Positions 7,423 to 14,719 of a stretch of DNA of 36,273 nucleotides are shown piece by piece. This DNA is from an uncultured Faecalibacterium sp. (GTDB lineage Bacteria; Bacillota; Clostridia; Oscillospirales; Ruminococcaceae): assembly GCA_934526125.1 (NCBI GenBank), contig CAKSZU010000013.1:1-36273 (forward strand), read 5' to 3'. How positions within the stretch are numbered: the stretch's first letter is position 1; each line of letters starts with the position of its first letter. Below the pieces are notes generated by a model that had not been told where the DNA came from, made no database searches, and saw nothing but the letters and a program-made list of their open reading frames with translations. Made by a program: the position numbers and the translations under genes.

Positions 7423-8715
7423 TTACACCGGCGGGTAAACCAGAACAGTCATAATGAAAAGCGTCACTGCGGACACGATGGTGGCTGGCACCGTCCACTT
7501 CCAGGTATCGCGGATGCTGAAGCCACAGGTCGAATAGGCGATCAGCGCACCGTTGGAAGCCATCGGGGTCAGGGTAGAGATCAGGGCACAATTGAAGGCC
7601 ATCATAACAGCGGCACGGCAGTCGATTCCGGCAGCCACACAGATGCTGCAGGCGATGGGGCACATCATCAGGAAAGATGCCGTGTTGGAGATGAAACTGG
7701 TCAGCAGAGTCGTGACGACGGTAACAACGGCACAGATCAGGTATCCGGAGGGATTGCCGCCCAACAGCTTCAGGATGCTGTTGCCGATCAGATCACCGGC
7801 ACCGCTGGCGGTCAGAGCGTTTGCAATGCCCATAATGGTGGCCACCATGATGACAGGCCCGTTGATCAGGGTCTGGAGGAACCACTTTCCGCTGCACACC
7901 TTCAGGTAAATAAACACGACCATGACTGCCAGGGGGATCATGTAGGCGCGCTCGCCCAGCTGCTTCTGGAACACCATGGACAAAACGGTAAAGATAAAAC
8001 CGATGTAGGTGATGATCTCATCCCGCTTGCTCATGGTAGAAGTTTCACTACCGGAACCGCCGGAGCTGTAAGCAGAAGCATCCAGCTCCTTCTTGGGGAG
8101 CATCTTATAGGTCATGCAGCACCAGATGATAATAATGATACAGGGAATCAGGCAGCACTTGATCATACTGAACAGATCCAGGAATTCGGTACCGCCGGCA
8201 GCTTCGATGAACTGGTTGAGCATCAGGTAAGTCGTCAGACCACCACCGCCGACGGGGAGCTTCGCCATCCAGGCCGTCATGACCAGGACCATAGGCAGCA
8301 GCACACGGGACATCGTGACTTCGCTGTCACGGCCGATGCTGATCAGGAAACTCATCATCAGCATGATGATGGAGGACTGGCTGTTGGTGAACTGCGCCAG
8401 AATGGCGGAGAATGCCAACAGAGTAAACATCAATATCGTATCATTTTTGGATGCCTTGCCGGAAAGCAGTTTGCTTTTCAGCTTTTCAATGAAGCTGGTG
8501 CGGCTGAACTGAGCAGCCATTGCGAACATACCGGCCAGCATGATGACATTCTTGTCAACGAAGCCGGAAAAACCGGCCTGCAGGGTGACCGCGCCGCTCA
8601 GGACCAGGATCGCAACGCCGGAAATGCCGATCAGCGGAAAGGATATCTTACCGGAGAGCATCGCCGCAACGAAGAGTACCAGAACGATCAGGGTCACGAT
8701 CAATTCATAAGACAT
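7423..8715 (-). CDS. SLC13/ArsB-like (IT superfamily) anion permease
   Basis: 430 residues with about eleven membrane helices in two similar halves. Each half carries a substrate/sodium-type hairpin signature: AQFTNSQSSIIM in the first half and SFISNTASFLMM in the second, the latter a classic SNT motif of DASS/SLC13 carriers. A Ser/Gly-rich cytoplasmic loop (about residues 210-228) joins the halves. Such carriers move dicarboxylates, citrate, sulfate or related anions; here a sugar acid is plausible from the neighbours. AGAGGAG lies before the ATG. It is the promoter-proximal gene of the operon permease, hydrolase, dehydratase, divergent from a LysR regulator. Confidence 0.8.
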   Translation of the reverse strand: MSYELIVTLIVLVLFVAAMLSGKISFPLIGISGVAILVLSGAVTLQAGFSGFVDKNVIMLAGMFAMAAQFSRTSFIEKLKSKLLSGKASKNDTILMFTLLAFSAILAQFTNSQSSIIMLMMSFLISIGRDSEVTMSRVLLPMVLVMTAWMAKLPVGGGGLTTYLMLNQFIEAAGGTEFLDLFSMIKCCLIPCIIIIIWCCMTYKMLPKKELDASAYSSGGSGSETSTMSKRDEIITYIGFIFTVLSMVFQKQLGERAYMIPLAVMVVFIYLKVCSGKWFLQTLINGPVIMVATIMGIANALTASGAGDLIGNSILKLLGGNPSGYLICAVVTVVTTLLTSFISNTASFLMMCPIACSICVAAGIDCRAAVMMAFNCALISTLTPMASNGALIAYSTCGFSIRDTWKWTVPATIVSAVTLFIMTVLVYPPV

Positions 8716-8784
8716 ATGTAACTCCTCTTTTTATCCGTATTTTTTGCCGACCGAGCATCGTACGCTGCTCTTTGGATCGACTTC

Positions 8785-8790
8785 AGTATA
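8785..8790 (-). promoter_or_regulatory. Extended -10 promoter of the permease operon
   Basis: On the minus strand TATACT (8790-8785) is preceded by TGC, giving an extended -10 element. No good -35 is present at 17 bp (TTCCGT), which would fit a promoter that needs an activator such as the divergent LysR protein. A single TGAAACA (8815-8821) and a palindrome AACATATGTT (8826-8835) lie just upstream. Confidence 0.55.
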
Positions 8791-8825
8791 GCACACCGCG
8801 TGATTAAACGGAAGTGAAACAAAAT

Positions 8826-8835
8826 AACATATGTT
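8826..8835. promoter_or_regulatory. Palindrome AACATATGTT in the lysR/permease gap
   Basis: Perfect 10-bp palindrome about 40 bp upstream of the permease -10 element, the usual place for a LysR activator site. It lies in an AT-rich patch (8815-8860). It is a candidate only. Confidence 0.35.
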
Positions 8836-8880
8836 TTAGTTTTTCTAAATTATATCCCCGGGCAATTTTCTTCTTTTTTC

Positions 8881-8909
8881 TGGACGGATCGACCAAAATC
8901 ATGTATGAT
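8881..8909 (+). promoter_or_regulatory. Promoter of the lysR gene
   Basis: TGGACG (8881-8886) and TATGAT (8904-8909) with a 17-bp spacer, about 70 bases before the ATG. The -10 overlaps an inverted repeat (8903-8919). Confidence 0.55.
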
Positions 8910-8919
8910 GGTATCATAC
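8903..8919. promoter_or_regulatory. Inverted repeat over the lysR -10: candidate autoregulatory operator
   Basis: GTATGAT and ATCATAC arms around GGT form a perfect 7-bp dyad. It contains a T-N11-A pair as expected for LysR-type sites, and it covers the -10 of the lysR promoter, so binding would repress lysR. Confidence 0.5.
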
Positions 8920-8979
8920 CTTGCAGACTTTGCAGAAACTGTTCTGCAGCTGCATCTCAGCACTCCGGAGGGATATTTT

Positions 8980-9912
8980 ATGAACCTGAAAGAATTGGAA
9001 TACGTCGTTGCCATCGCGGATGAGAAAAGCCTGACAAAAGCGGCCGAGCGGCTTTTCATCACGCCCTCTGCCCTTACCCAGCAGGTCCTCCGGCTGGAAA
9101 ACGAGCTGCACACTCCGCTGTTCATCCGCTCCCGCAGCGGATGGCAGCCCACCGAAGCCGGTGAGATCTATCTGGAGGCCGCCCGGAAGATCCTGTTCAT
9201 CCGGCAGGATGCCTACAACCGCCTGCAGGACCAGATCCAGCGCAGCGCTTACAGCCTGACCATCGGCCTGCCGCCGGAGCGCGGCACAGATATGTTTTCC
9301 CGGATCTATGCCCCCTTCCGGGAGAGGTTCCCGGATGTGACCATCCAGCTGCGGGAGACCAGCGTCCACACCCAGCAGGATCTCATCCGTTCCGGTCAGC
9401 TGGACCTGGGGTTCCTGACATTGTCGGAGGCGCAGATGACCAAGGATGAATATGTCCCCCTCTGGGAGGAAGAGATTCTTCTGGCCGTCCCGCAGAAATA
9501 TCCGGAAGCCCTGCTGCAGAGCGCCCCGCCCCAGCCGGGGTCCCCCTACCGGGTCGTCCCTCTGGAACGGCTGCAGAACGAGCCCTTTGCCATGATGAGC
9601 GAAGCTTCGACCCTGCGCCAGATCCAGGAGGACATCTTCCGACAGAACGGCCTGTGGCCGCAGGTTGCCTTTGAAGCCACCCGTGCCATGACCATCTTCG
9701 AGGTGGTATCCTACAACCTCTGCTGTGCACTGGTCTGTGAGTATTATGTGCAGATCCATCAGGACCGCAGCGTTAATCTCTATGCCTTGCCGGAGCATCC
9801 CCACTGGGCCATGTATGCCAGCTACCGGAAAGGCAAATACCTTTCTGCTGCCGAAAAGTACCTCATCCAGCTGGTCCGGCAGACCCATAATGCCCCCTGC
9901 GATCCCCAATGA
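8980..9912 (+). CDS. LysR-family transcriptional regulator
   Basis: 310 residues, the usual LysR length. The N-terminal winged HTH (residues 1-60: MNLKELEYVVAIADEKSLTKAAERLF then TPSALTQQVLRLENEL) is followed by a periplasmic-binding-like effector domain from about residue 90. The start at 8980 is set by GGAGGG 7 bases upstream; an in-frame ATG at 8905 lies inside the promoter and has no site. It is divergent from the permease-hydrolase-dehydratase operon and is the obvious local regulator of it, probably responding to the transported or dehydrated acid. Confidence 0.92.
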   Translation: MNLKELEYVVAIADEKSLTKAAERLFITPSALTQQVLRLENELHTPLFIRSRSGWQPTEAGEIYLEAARKILFIRQDAYNRLQDQIQRSAYSLTIGLPPERGTDMFSRIYAPFRERFPDVTIQLRETSVHTQQDLIRSGQLDLGFLTLSEAQMTKDEYVPLWEEEILLAVPQKYPEALLQSAPPQPGSPYRVVPLERLQNEPFAMMSEASTLRQIQEDIFRQNGLWPQVAFEATRAMTIFEVVSYNLCCALVCEYYVQIHQDRSVNLYALPEHPHWAMYASYRKGKYLSAAEKYLIQLVRQTHNAPCDPQ

Positions 9913-9913
9913 C

Positions 9914-9949
9914 AAAACCCGTCGGTTCTTTGCGAGCCGACGGGTTTTT
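9914..9949. terminator. Bidirectional terminator after lysR
   Basis: Perfect 12-bp arms AAAACCCGTCGG / CCGACGGGTTTT with an 11-base loop, an A-tract on the left and a T-tract on the right. It serves lysR on the plus strand and the convergent PPC-domain gene on the minus strand. Confidence 0.9.
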
Positions 9950-9976
9950 CAAATGTTTCAGGAAAAAACAGCTTTC

Positions 9977-10405
9977 TCAGTCCACGAACCGGTACAGGTT
10001 CAGGCCGATCTCAGGCGAATAGGCGCGGTCGACCTCGCCCGCGATCTTGTGGATCACGAATTCCCCGGTCAGGCTGATGACAGCCCGGTTCAGGTGGCCT
10101 CCGCAGCAGAAGTCCCGGGTCACATTGCCCACTACCATATGGATGTGCAGATAGTTCTTGCCCTCCATGGTGGAGATATTGCCGCTGCAGGAAGCGATCT
10201 CCATATCGCCGGTATAATCCCGTTTTTCATAGATAAACTTTTCCCGGTTGAAAACGCCCAGGGTCACTTCCCCGATCGCGCCGATCCCGGAGACGGAGCC
10301 CAGAAGGATGTGTTCCTTTTCGCAGACCTGCCGGATGCAGTCCAGGATCTCCTCGCCCCGGTCCATCCGGACGACGACATCCTGCCCATAGACACGGTAT
10401 TCCAT
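9977..10405 (-). CDS. PPC/DUF296-domain protein
   Basis: 142 residues forming a single PPC (plant and prokaryote conserved, DUF296) domain: RMDRGEEILDCIRQVCEKEHI, then VSGIGAIGEVTLGVFN, then HIHMVV and a later CCGGHL. The HIHM and GGH histidines match the metal-binding cluster seen in bacterial PPC proteins. These proteins trimerise; their role in bacteria is not settled (DNA-binding or small-molecule/metal binding). The start at MEYRVYG has AAAGGAG upstream; the frame extends 13 codons further without a site. It lies 22 bases after the esterase stop, so the two form an operon. Confidence 0.85.
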   Translation of the reverse strand: MEYRVYGQDVVVRMDRGEEILDCIRQVCEKEHILLGSVSGIGAIGEVTLGVFNREKFIYEKRDYTGDMEIASCSGNISTMEGKNYLHIHMVVGNVTRDFCCGGHLNRAVISLTGEFVIHKIAGEVDRAYSPEIGLNLYRFVD

Positions 10406-10427
10406 TGCCGTTCTCCTTTCTCCCGGT

Positions 10428-11393
10428 TCACATATTCCGGGCAAAAAAGTCCAGTGCGATCTTCTGCACCGCAGGCTGGAAAAACTCCGGGGTGCCGTGA
10501 CCGGCCCCCTTCACGACGTAGAGATCTGCCTTGTTCCCTTCCCACGAAAGCATGGAGTTGTAAAGCATCTCGCTCTGCTCCAGCGGGATCATGGGGTCGG
10601 CATCGCCGTGCATGATCAGGAACGGCGGCATATTGCCGTGGATGTACCGGATGACCGAGTATTCCCGGGCACGCTGCGCCATGGTGTCCACATCTCCGCC
10701 CAGCACGGCACCCGTGTGGGTGTCCTCCATCCGGCTCCATCGGGAGGTATCGGCAGTGCCGCTGCGGTAGGCCTCCACCTGTTCTTCGGTCGCCCCGGCC
10801 ATATCCACAAGGCCGAACAGGTCCCACACGGCCTGCACATCGGAAGAGTAGCCCTTCCACTCTTCCGAGAGGAACCGGTTGTCGTTGAGGCCCAGCATCG
10901 AAACGATCATGCCGCCTGCACTGCGCCCGGCCACGCCGAAGCGGAGCGGGTCCAGATTGTACTTGCCTGCATTTGCCCGCAGGAAGCGGATCGCGGTCTT
11001 GGCATCGATGAGCTGTGCCGGCAGATGCCCCTGTGCGCTGCTGCGCACCTGCACGAAAGCCACGGCGTACCCGGCTTCGGCCAGGAACTCGAGATCCGCC
11101 ACCTGGCAGTTCTTGTCGATGCCGCGGAAGCCGTTGCCATTGAACCAGAGGATCACCGGACGCTTCGGGGCGGCAGGCTTTGCGGCCTGCGGGGCCGTGG
11201 TCGCGTCCGGGCGCTCCTCCGGCTGGTTGTTGCCGAAGATGCGGCGCATCTCACCGTTGTTCTGGAGCGGCAGCATCAGCGAGAGATCCAGATCCAGCGG
11301 CTGCCCGCCGAGATCCTGCACATGGGAATAGACGATGTGATCCAGCAAGAAGATCGTCGGACGATCAATGCCGGGGGCAATGGTAGTACGCAT
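10428..11393 (-). CDS. Alpha/beta hydrolase, acetyl-esterase/BD-FAE-like
   Basis: 321 residues. An N-terminal part of about 80 residues ends in an Ala/Pro-rich linker and precedes an esterase core: VILWFNGNGFRG (oxyanion region), FGVAGRSAGGMIVSM (G-x-S-x-G nucleophile), LIMHGDADPMIP (acid) and GAGHGTPEF (His). This fits carboxylesterases that remove acetyl or feruloyl groups from plant carbohydrates, though the substrate is not known. No signal peptide is seen, so it is cytosolic. The start is fixed by AAGGAGG 8 bases before the ATG. It is divergent from a UxuA-like gene, sharing an intergenic region with GTTTCA/TGAAAC sites, and is followed by the PPC gene. Confidence 0.85.
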   Translation of the reverse strand: MRTTIAPGIDRPTIFLLDHIVYSHVQDLGGQPLDLDLSLMLPLQNNGEMRRIFGNNQPEERPDATTAPQAAKPAAPKRPVILWFNGNGFRGIDKNCQVADLEFLAEAGYAVAFVQVRSSAQGHLPAQLIDAKTAIRFLRANAGKYNLDPLRFGVAGRSAGGMIVSMLGLNDNRFLSEEWKGYSSDVQAVWDLFGLVDMAGATEEQVEAYRSGTADTSRWSRMEDTHTGAVLGGDVDTMAQRAREYSVIRYIHGNMPPFLIMHGDADPMIPLEQSEMLYNSMLSWEGNKADLYVVKGAGHGTPEFFQPAVQKIALDFFARNM

Positions 11394-11427
11394 GGGTGAT
11401 CCTCCTTGAACAATTGATTTCTGTTTT

Positions 11428-11457
11428 ATTATGCGGCATTTCCGGCCCCCGGCGCAA
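11428..11457 (-). promoter_or_regulatory. Promoter of the esterase-PPC operon
   Basis: TTGCGC (11457-11452) and CATAAT (11433-11428) on the minus strand with an 18-bp spacer, about 35 bases before the esterase ATG. Confidence 0.55.
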
Positions 11458-11547
11458 TGGCAGAAACGCCCAAAAAATCTGCTTCTGCCGGGCAGAATCC
11501 ACAAGGATTCAGCTTTTGAACTCTTCTTTGCAGAACATGGCCCGTTT

Positions 11548-11587
11548 TGTTTCATCCGGTTCTTATTTTTGGCCGGTTTCATGAAAC
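11548..11587. promoter_or_regulatory. GTTTCA/TGAAAC operator cluster, esterase / uxuA-like
   Basis: TGTTTCAT at 11548-11555 and the perfect palindrome GTTTCATGAAAC at 11576-11587 lie between the two divergent promoters. The same hexamer recurs before tctC, gudD/garD, the dapA-like gene and AKR/garR. The rest of the 326-base gap (11394-11719) holds the two promoters and no gene. Confidence 0.6.
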
Positions 11588-11656
11588 GGAGGGTTCATTT
11601 TCTGCAATCTTGTCAGAACCGGCAAAACATGGGGCACATTTTCGGCGGAATCCTTC

Positions 11657-11685
11657 TTGCCGCCCCGGCACAGATCGTGTACCAT
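11657..11685 (+). promoter_or_regulatory. Promoter of the uxuA-like gene
   Basis: TTGCCG (11657-11662) and TACCAT (11680-11685) with a 17-bp spacer, about 35 bases before the ATG at 11720. Confidence 0.55.
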
Positions 11686-11719
11686 AGAGACAACAAGAAA
11701 AGTCAGGAGGGAACATGCT

Positions 11720-12694
11720 ATGTCTATGCGTCCGCAGATCCCCGTCCGCTCGTCCGAAAGCGAGCAGGCGCTTCAGTTCATCCGTCAGATGGGCATTGAG
11801 AATGTCAGCCTGATGCTCGGGCCGGATGAGCTTACCGCCGAAGCCATCCGGGCACAGAAAAACAAGCTGGCCGCCTTCGGCCTGCGCATCTCCGATGCTG
11901 CCTGCATGGAGCTGCAGAAAAACAAGAGCATCCACCTGGGCCTGCCCGACCGGGATCACGAGATCGACCGGTTCAACCAGATGCTCCGGGTGTTCGGGGA
12001 GGAGGAGATTCCCTTTACCTCCATCGCGTGGCAGCCCAACGGCATCCTGCGCACGGCCTGGAAAGTCGGCGAGTACACCCGGGGCGGCGTTGCCATGTAC
12101 TGCGACCAGAACGAGATCCTTGCCCGCCCCAACGCCGAAGACCGCGCCTACACCGAGGATGAGATCTGGGACAATTTCACCTATTTCATGGAGCGGGTCA
12201 TCCCGGTGGCCGAGGAGACCGGCGTCCGGCTGGCGCTCCACCCCAACGATCCCCCGCTGGCCTGCATGGCCGGGATCCCCAGCCTGATCTACAACATGGA
12301 GTGCTACCGCCGGGCCTTCCGGGCTGCCGGCGGCAGCAAGGCCCTGGGGGCCAAGCTCTGCGTCGGCTGCTGGCTGGAAAGCGGCAGCGACTTCGGCGAC
12401 CTGATGTCGGATATCAAAGAGCTGTGCGACGAGGACCGCCTGCTCTGCGTCCATTTCCGGAACGTCAGCGCCCAGCTGCCGGTGTTCGAGGAAGTCCTTG
12501 CCGAGGACGGCTACGCCGACATGTACGCCATCATGAAACAGCTCGTGGCCTGTGACTGCAATGCCGTCATCTCCATCGATCACGGCTTCCAGCCGATGGA
12601 AGGCTTCGGCGGGATGCCCGGCTCTTTCTGCTACCCCACCGGCTTCATGAAGGGGCTGCTGTGGGCCGCCGAAAAAGAGCTGGGAAAGCGCTGA
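11720..12694 (+). CDS. UxuA-like (mannonate dehydratase family) TIM-barrel protein
   Basis: 324 residues. The second half matches the UxuA pattern closely: VIPVAEETGVRLALHPNDPP, then LCVGCWLESG (Cys), LCVHFRNVS (His), DMYAIM and ISIDHGF (Asp/His), the metal ligands of mannonate dehydratase. True UxuA is about 390 residues; this one lacks the long insertion between the first strands and the LHP block, so it is a short-form relative. Mannonate to 2-keto-3-deoxygluconate is the best guess, but a related uronate-derived acid or an epimerase reaction is possible. The start at 11720 is set by AGGAGG; the frame runs 21 codons further upstream over the promoter. Confidence 0.75.
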   Translation: MSMRPQIPVRSSESEQALQFIRQMGIENVSLMLGPDELTAEAIRAQKNKLAAFGLRISDAACMELQKNKSIHLGLPDRDHEIDRFNQMLRVFGEEEIPFTSIAWQPNGILRTAWKVGEYTRGGVAMYCDQNEILARPNAEDRAYTEDEIWDNFTYFMERVIPVAEETGVRLALHPNDPPLACMAGIPSLIYNMECYRRAFRAAGGSKALGAKLCVGCWLESGSDFGDLMSDIKELCDEDRLLCVHFRNVSAQLPVFEEVLAEDGYADMYAIMKQLVACDCNAVISIDHGFQPMEGFGGMPGSFCYPTGFMKGLLWAAEKELGKR

Positions 12695-12729
12695 TTTTCA
12701 ATCGCATTTCCAAACTTCAGAAATCAGAA

Positions 12730-12774
12730 AATGCCCCCGGACTGACAGTAAACTGCTGCCGGTCCGGGGGCATT
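12730..12774. terminator. Bidirectional terminator after the uxuA-like gene
   Basis: Perfect 13-bp arms AATGCCCCCGGAC / GTCCGGGGGCATT around a 19-base loop, in the gap between convergent genes (12695-12801). T-richness outside the arms is only modest. Confidence 0.75.
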
Positions 12775-12801
12775 CCGTCTGTATTTTTTGGTTCCGGCCG
12801 T

Positions 12802-13341
12802 TCAGGGCAGGAGCTTCAGCAGGATCTGGAAGATATAGGCCAGGAAGGCCAGCCCGACTGTCCACACCACATACCGCAGGCCGCGGCTGAACTTGTCGCA
12901 GCGGTCATGGAGGCGGCCAAGACTGTCGTTCACCGTCTCACGGTACAGCTCGATCAGCCTGCCGACGGTCTCCGGCTCGGACTGCACCGCCAGCCGCTCC
13001 ACCTGCATATACTCCGGGTCCATCCGGTGGATCCGTTCCGGCCGGAGAAGGTTGAGGAAAAAGACCAGCACCAGCACATAGGCCAGCATGACCGCCAGAC
13101 AGTTCCCGACATACAGCACTGTCAGCAGCAGCGCAAGCGCCCCTTCCGGCATCACCAGCCCGGTCAGTCCGCCGAACAGGTTGGTGATGAACACGAATAC
13201 AAATCCGCAGAAGGTGATGACGATATACACTTTGTTGTCCAGCTTATCGCTGCGCTCAAAGGTGTTTTTGTATTCGAGGATCAGGCTGTCCAGCACCAGC
13301 TTCTGGCTCTGCAGGTCGGGCGGGATCGTTTGCTTCGGCAT
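12802..13341 (-). CDS. Small membrane protein of unknown function
   Basis: 179 residues with three membrane helices at roughly 38-58, 65-103 (possibly two close hydrophobic segments) and 158-178. They are separated by a charged cytoplasmic region (about 104-150) rich in Arg and Glu. The N-terminal soluble helix LILEYKNTFERSDKLDNKVY before the first helix recalls the general layout of SLATT-like or other two-helix bacterial membrane proteins, but I cannot assign a family. It is the last gene of the minus-strand array, 16 bases after the GudD-like gene, with a CGGAG ribosome site. Confidence 0.7.
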   Translation of the reverse strand: MPKQTIPPDLQSQKLVLDSLILEYKNTFERSDKLDNKVYIVITFCGFVFVFITNLFGGLTGLVMPEGALALLLTVLYVGNCLAVMLAYVLVLVFFLNLLRPERIHRMDPEYMQVERLAVQSEPETVGRLIELYRETVNDSLGRLHDRCDKFSRGLRYVVWTVGLAFLAYIFQILLKLLP

Positions 13342-13357
13342 GGCGTTCTCCGTTTTC

Positions 13358-14707
13358 TCAGCGCACCAGAGCGGGCTTCTTGTGGTCGTACTTCCAGCCG
13401 GGGATCAGGTACTGCATGGACTTTGCATCGTCCCGGTCGTGGCTGGGCAGGGCGTTGTACAGGCGGTTTGCCTCCCACACGCGGTCCCAGTTCAGGTGAA
13501 CGCCCAGGCCCGGTGCATCCGGCACCTGCAGCTTGCCGTTGACGATCTTCGGCGCGTCCAGCAGCAGGTCCTGACCGTCCTGCCAGATCCAGTGGGTATC
13601 CAGCGGGGCAGGCTCGCCCACAGCGGCAGCACCCACCTGTGCGAAGGCGGCCAGTGTGATATCGAAATGGTTGTTGGAGTGGACACCCCAGGTCAGGCCC
13701 CAGCTGTCCAGCAGCTGGCTCATCCGGATGGCACCGTCAAAGCCCCAGAAATGGGGATCGGCCAGGATGATGTCGCAGGCGTTCAGGCTGACCGTGTGGT
13801 AGAACTGACGCCAGTCGGTGGCGATCATGTTGGTTGCCACCGGCATCTGGACGGCGTTCTTGAACTCCCGCATGATCTCACGGCCGGAGTACCCGGCCTC
13901 CGGGCCGCAGGGATCCTCAATGTAGGTCAAAACGTCCCGCATGCTTTTGCACAGGCGGATGGCCTCGTCCAGGCTCCATGCGCCGTTGGGGTCGATATTG
14001 ACCCGCGCCTCCGGGAACCGCTTCTTGATGGCGCGCAGGCCTTCCATCTCCTCCTCGCCGCGGAGTACGCCGCCCTTGAGCTTGAAGTTGTGGAAGCCGT
14101 ACTTTTCGTTCAGGGCTTCGGCCTGCTCCACCAGCCGCTCAGGGGTCAGCATCTCCTGACGGCGGAGACGGAACCAGGGGTCCGGGCTGTCGCTCTCGTC
14201 CAGATACTGCATCTCCCCTGCCGGCACCTTGTTCTTGTCGGAGACATAGAACATATAGCCCAGCATCTCCACTTCTTTGCGCTGCTGTCCCTCGCCCAGA
14301 AGGGTACACATCGGTACGCCGAGGAACTGGCCCATCAGGTCGAGCATGGCGCACTCGATGGCCCACTCGCTCTTGACCACGAACTTCAGCTTGGAGATAT
14401 CCAGCGTCTGGATGCCCTCGCCGTCGTCTCCGTCGGCATGTTTTGCAATGCGGTGGATCTTCTGCAGCACCTCGCGGTAGCGGGCTACAGGCTGGCCTTC
14501 CACCAGCGGGCGGACCGCATTCAGGCAGTCGCAGGTATAGTCGCCGCCGTGGATCTCGCCCACGCCGGTGTGGCCGGCATTGTCGGTCAGCACCACCAGA
14601 TTGCGGGTAAAGCAGGGCGCATGTGCGCCCGAAAGAGTCATCAGCATCCCATCGTAACCCGCAACGGGGATGACCTGCATTTTCGTAATGATCGGTGAAT
14701 TCTGCAT
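13358..14707 (-). CDS. Glucarate dehydratase-like protein (GudD/GudX paralogue)
   Basis: 449 residues, enolase superfamily, full length for GudD. All expected residues are visible: KLKGG (KxK), NIDPNG (metal Asp), YIEDPCG (metal Glu), ATNM (Asn), LADPHFW (metal Asp) and WGVHSNNHFD (catalytic His). It begins like E. coli GudX/GudD (VIPVAGYDGMLM, SGAHAP.FTRN). It differs from the second copy at 22430 in the 80-110 and 150-175 segments. It dehydrates glucarate/idarate or a related hexarate. E. coli GudX is described as a weakly active relative, so the true substrate is open. GAGAGG precedes the ATG; it lies 12 bases after the neighbouring enolase-superfamily gene. Confidence 0.88.
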   Translation of the reverse strand: MQNSPIITKMQVIPVAGYDGMLMTLSGAHAPCFTRNLVVLTDNAGHTGVGEIHGGDYTCDCLNAVRPLVEGQPVARYREVLQKIHRIAKHADGDDGEGIQTLDISKLKFVVKSEWAIECAMLDLMGQFLGVPMCTLLGEGQQRKEVEMLGYMFYVSDKNKVPAGEMQYLDESDSPDPWFRLRRQEMLTPERLVEQAEALNEKYGFHNFKLKGGVLRGEEEMEGLRAIKKRFPEARVNIDPNGAWSLDEAIRLCKSMRDVLTYIEDPCGPEAGYSGREIMREFKNAVQMPVATNMIATDWRQFYHTVSLNACDIILADPHFWGFDGAIRMSQLLDSWGLTWGVHSNNHFDITLAAFAQVGAAAVGEPAPLDTHWIWQDGQDLLLDAPKIVNGKLQVPDAPGLGVHLNWDRVWEANRLYNALPSHDRDDAKSMQYLIPGWKYDHKKPALVR

Positions 14708-14719
14708 TTTGATTACCTC

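Noticed and set aside
8815..8821. Single TGAAACA upstream of the permease
   Set aside because: Only one half-site, no inverted partner, and a local LysR regulator explains the operon better. It was not counted as a member of the operator family.
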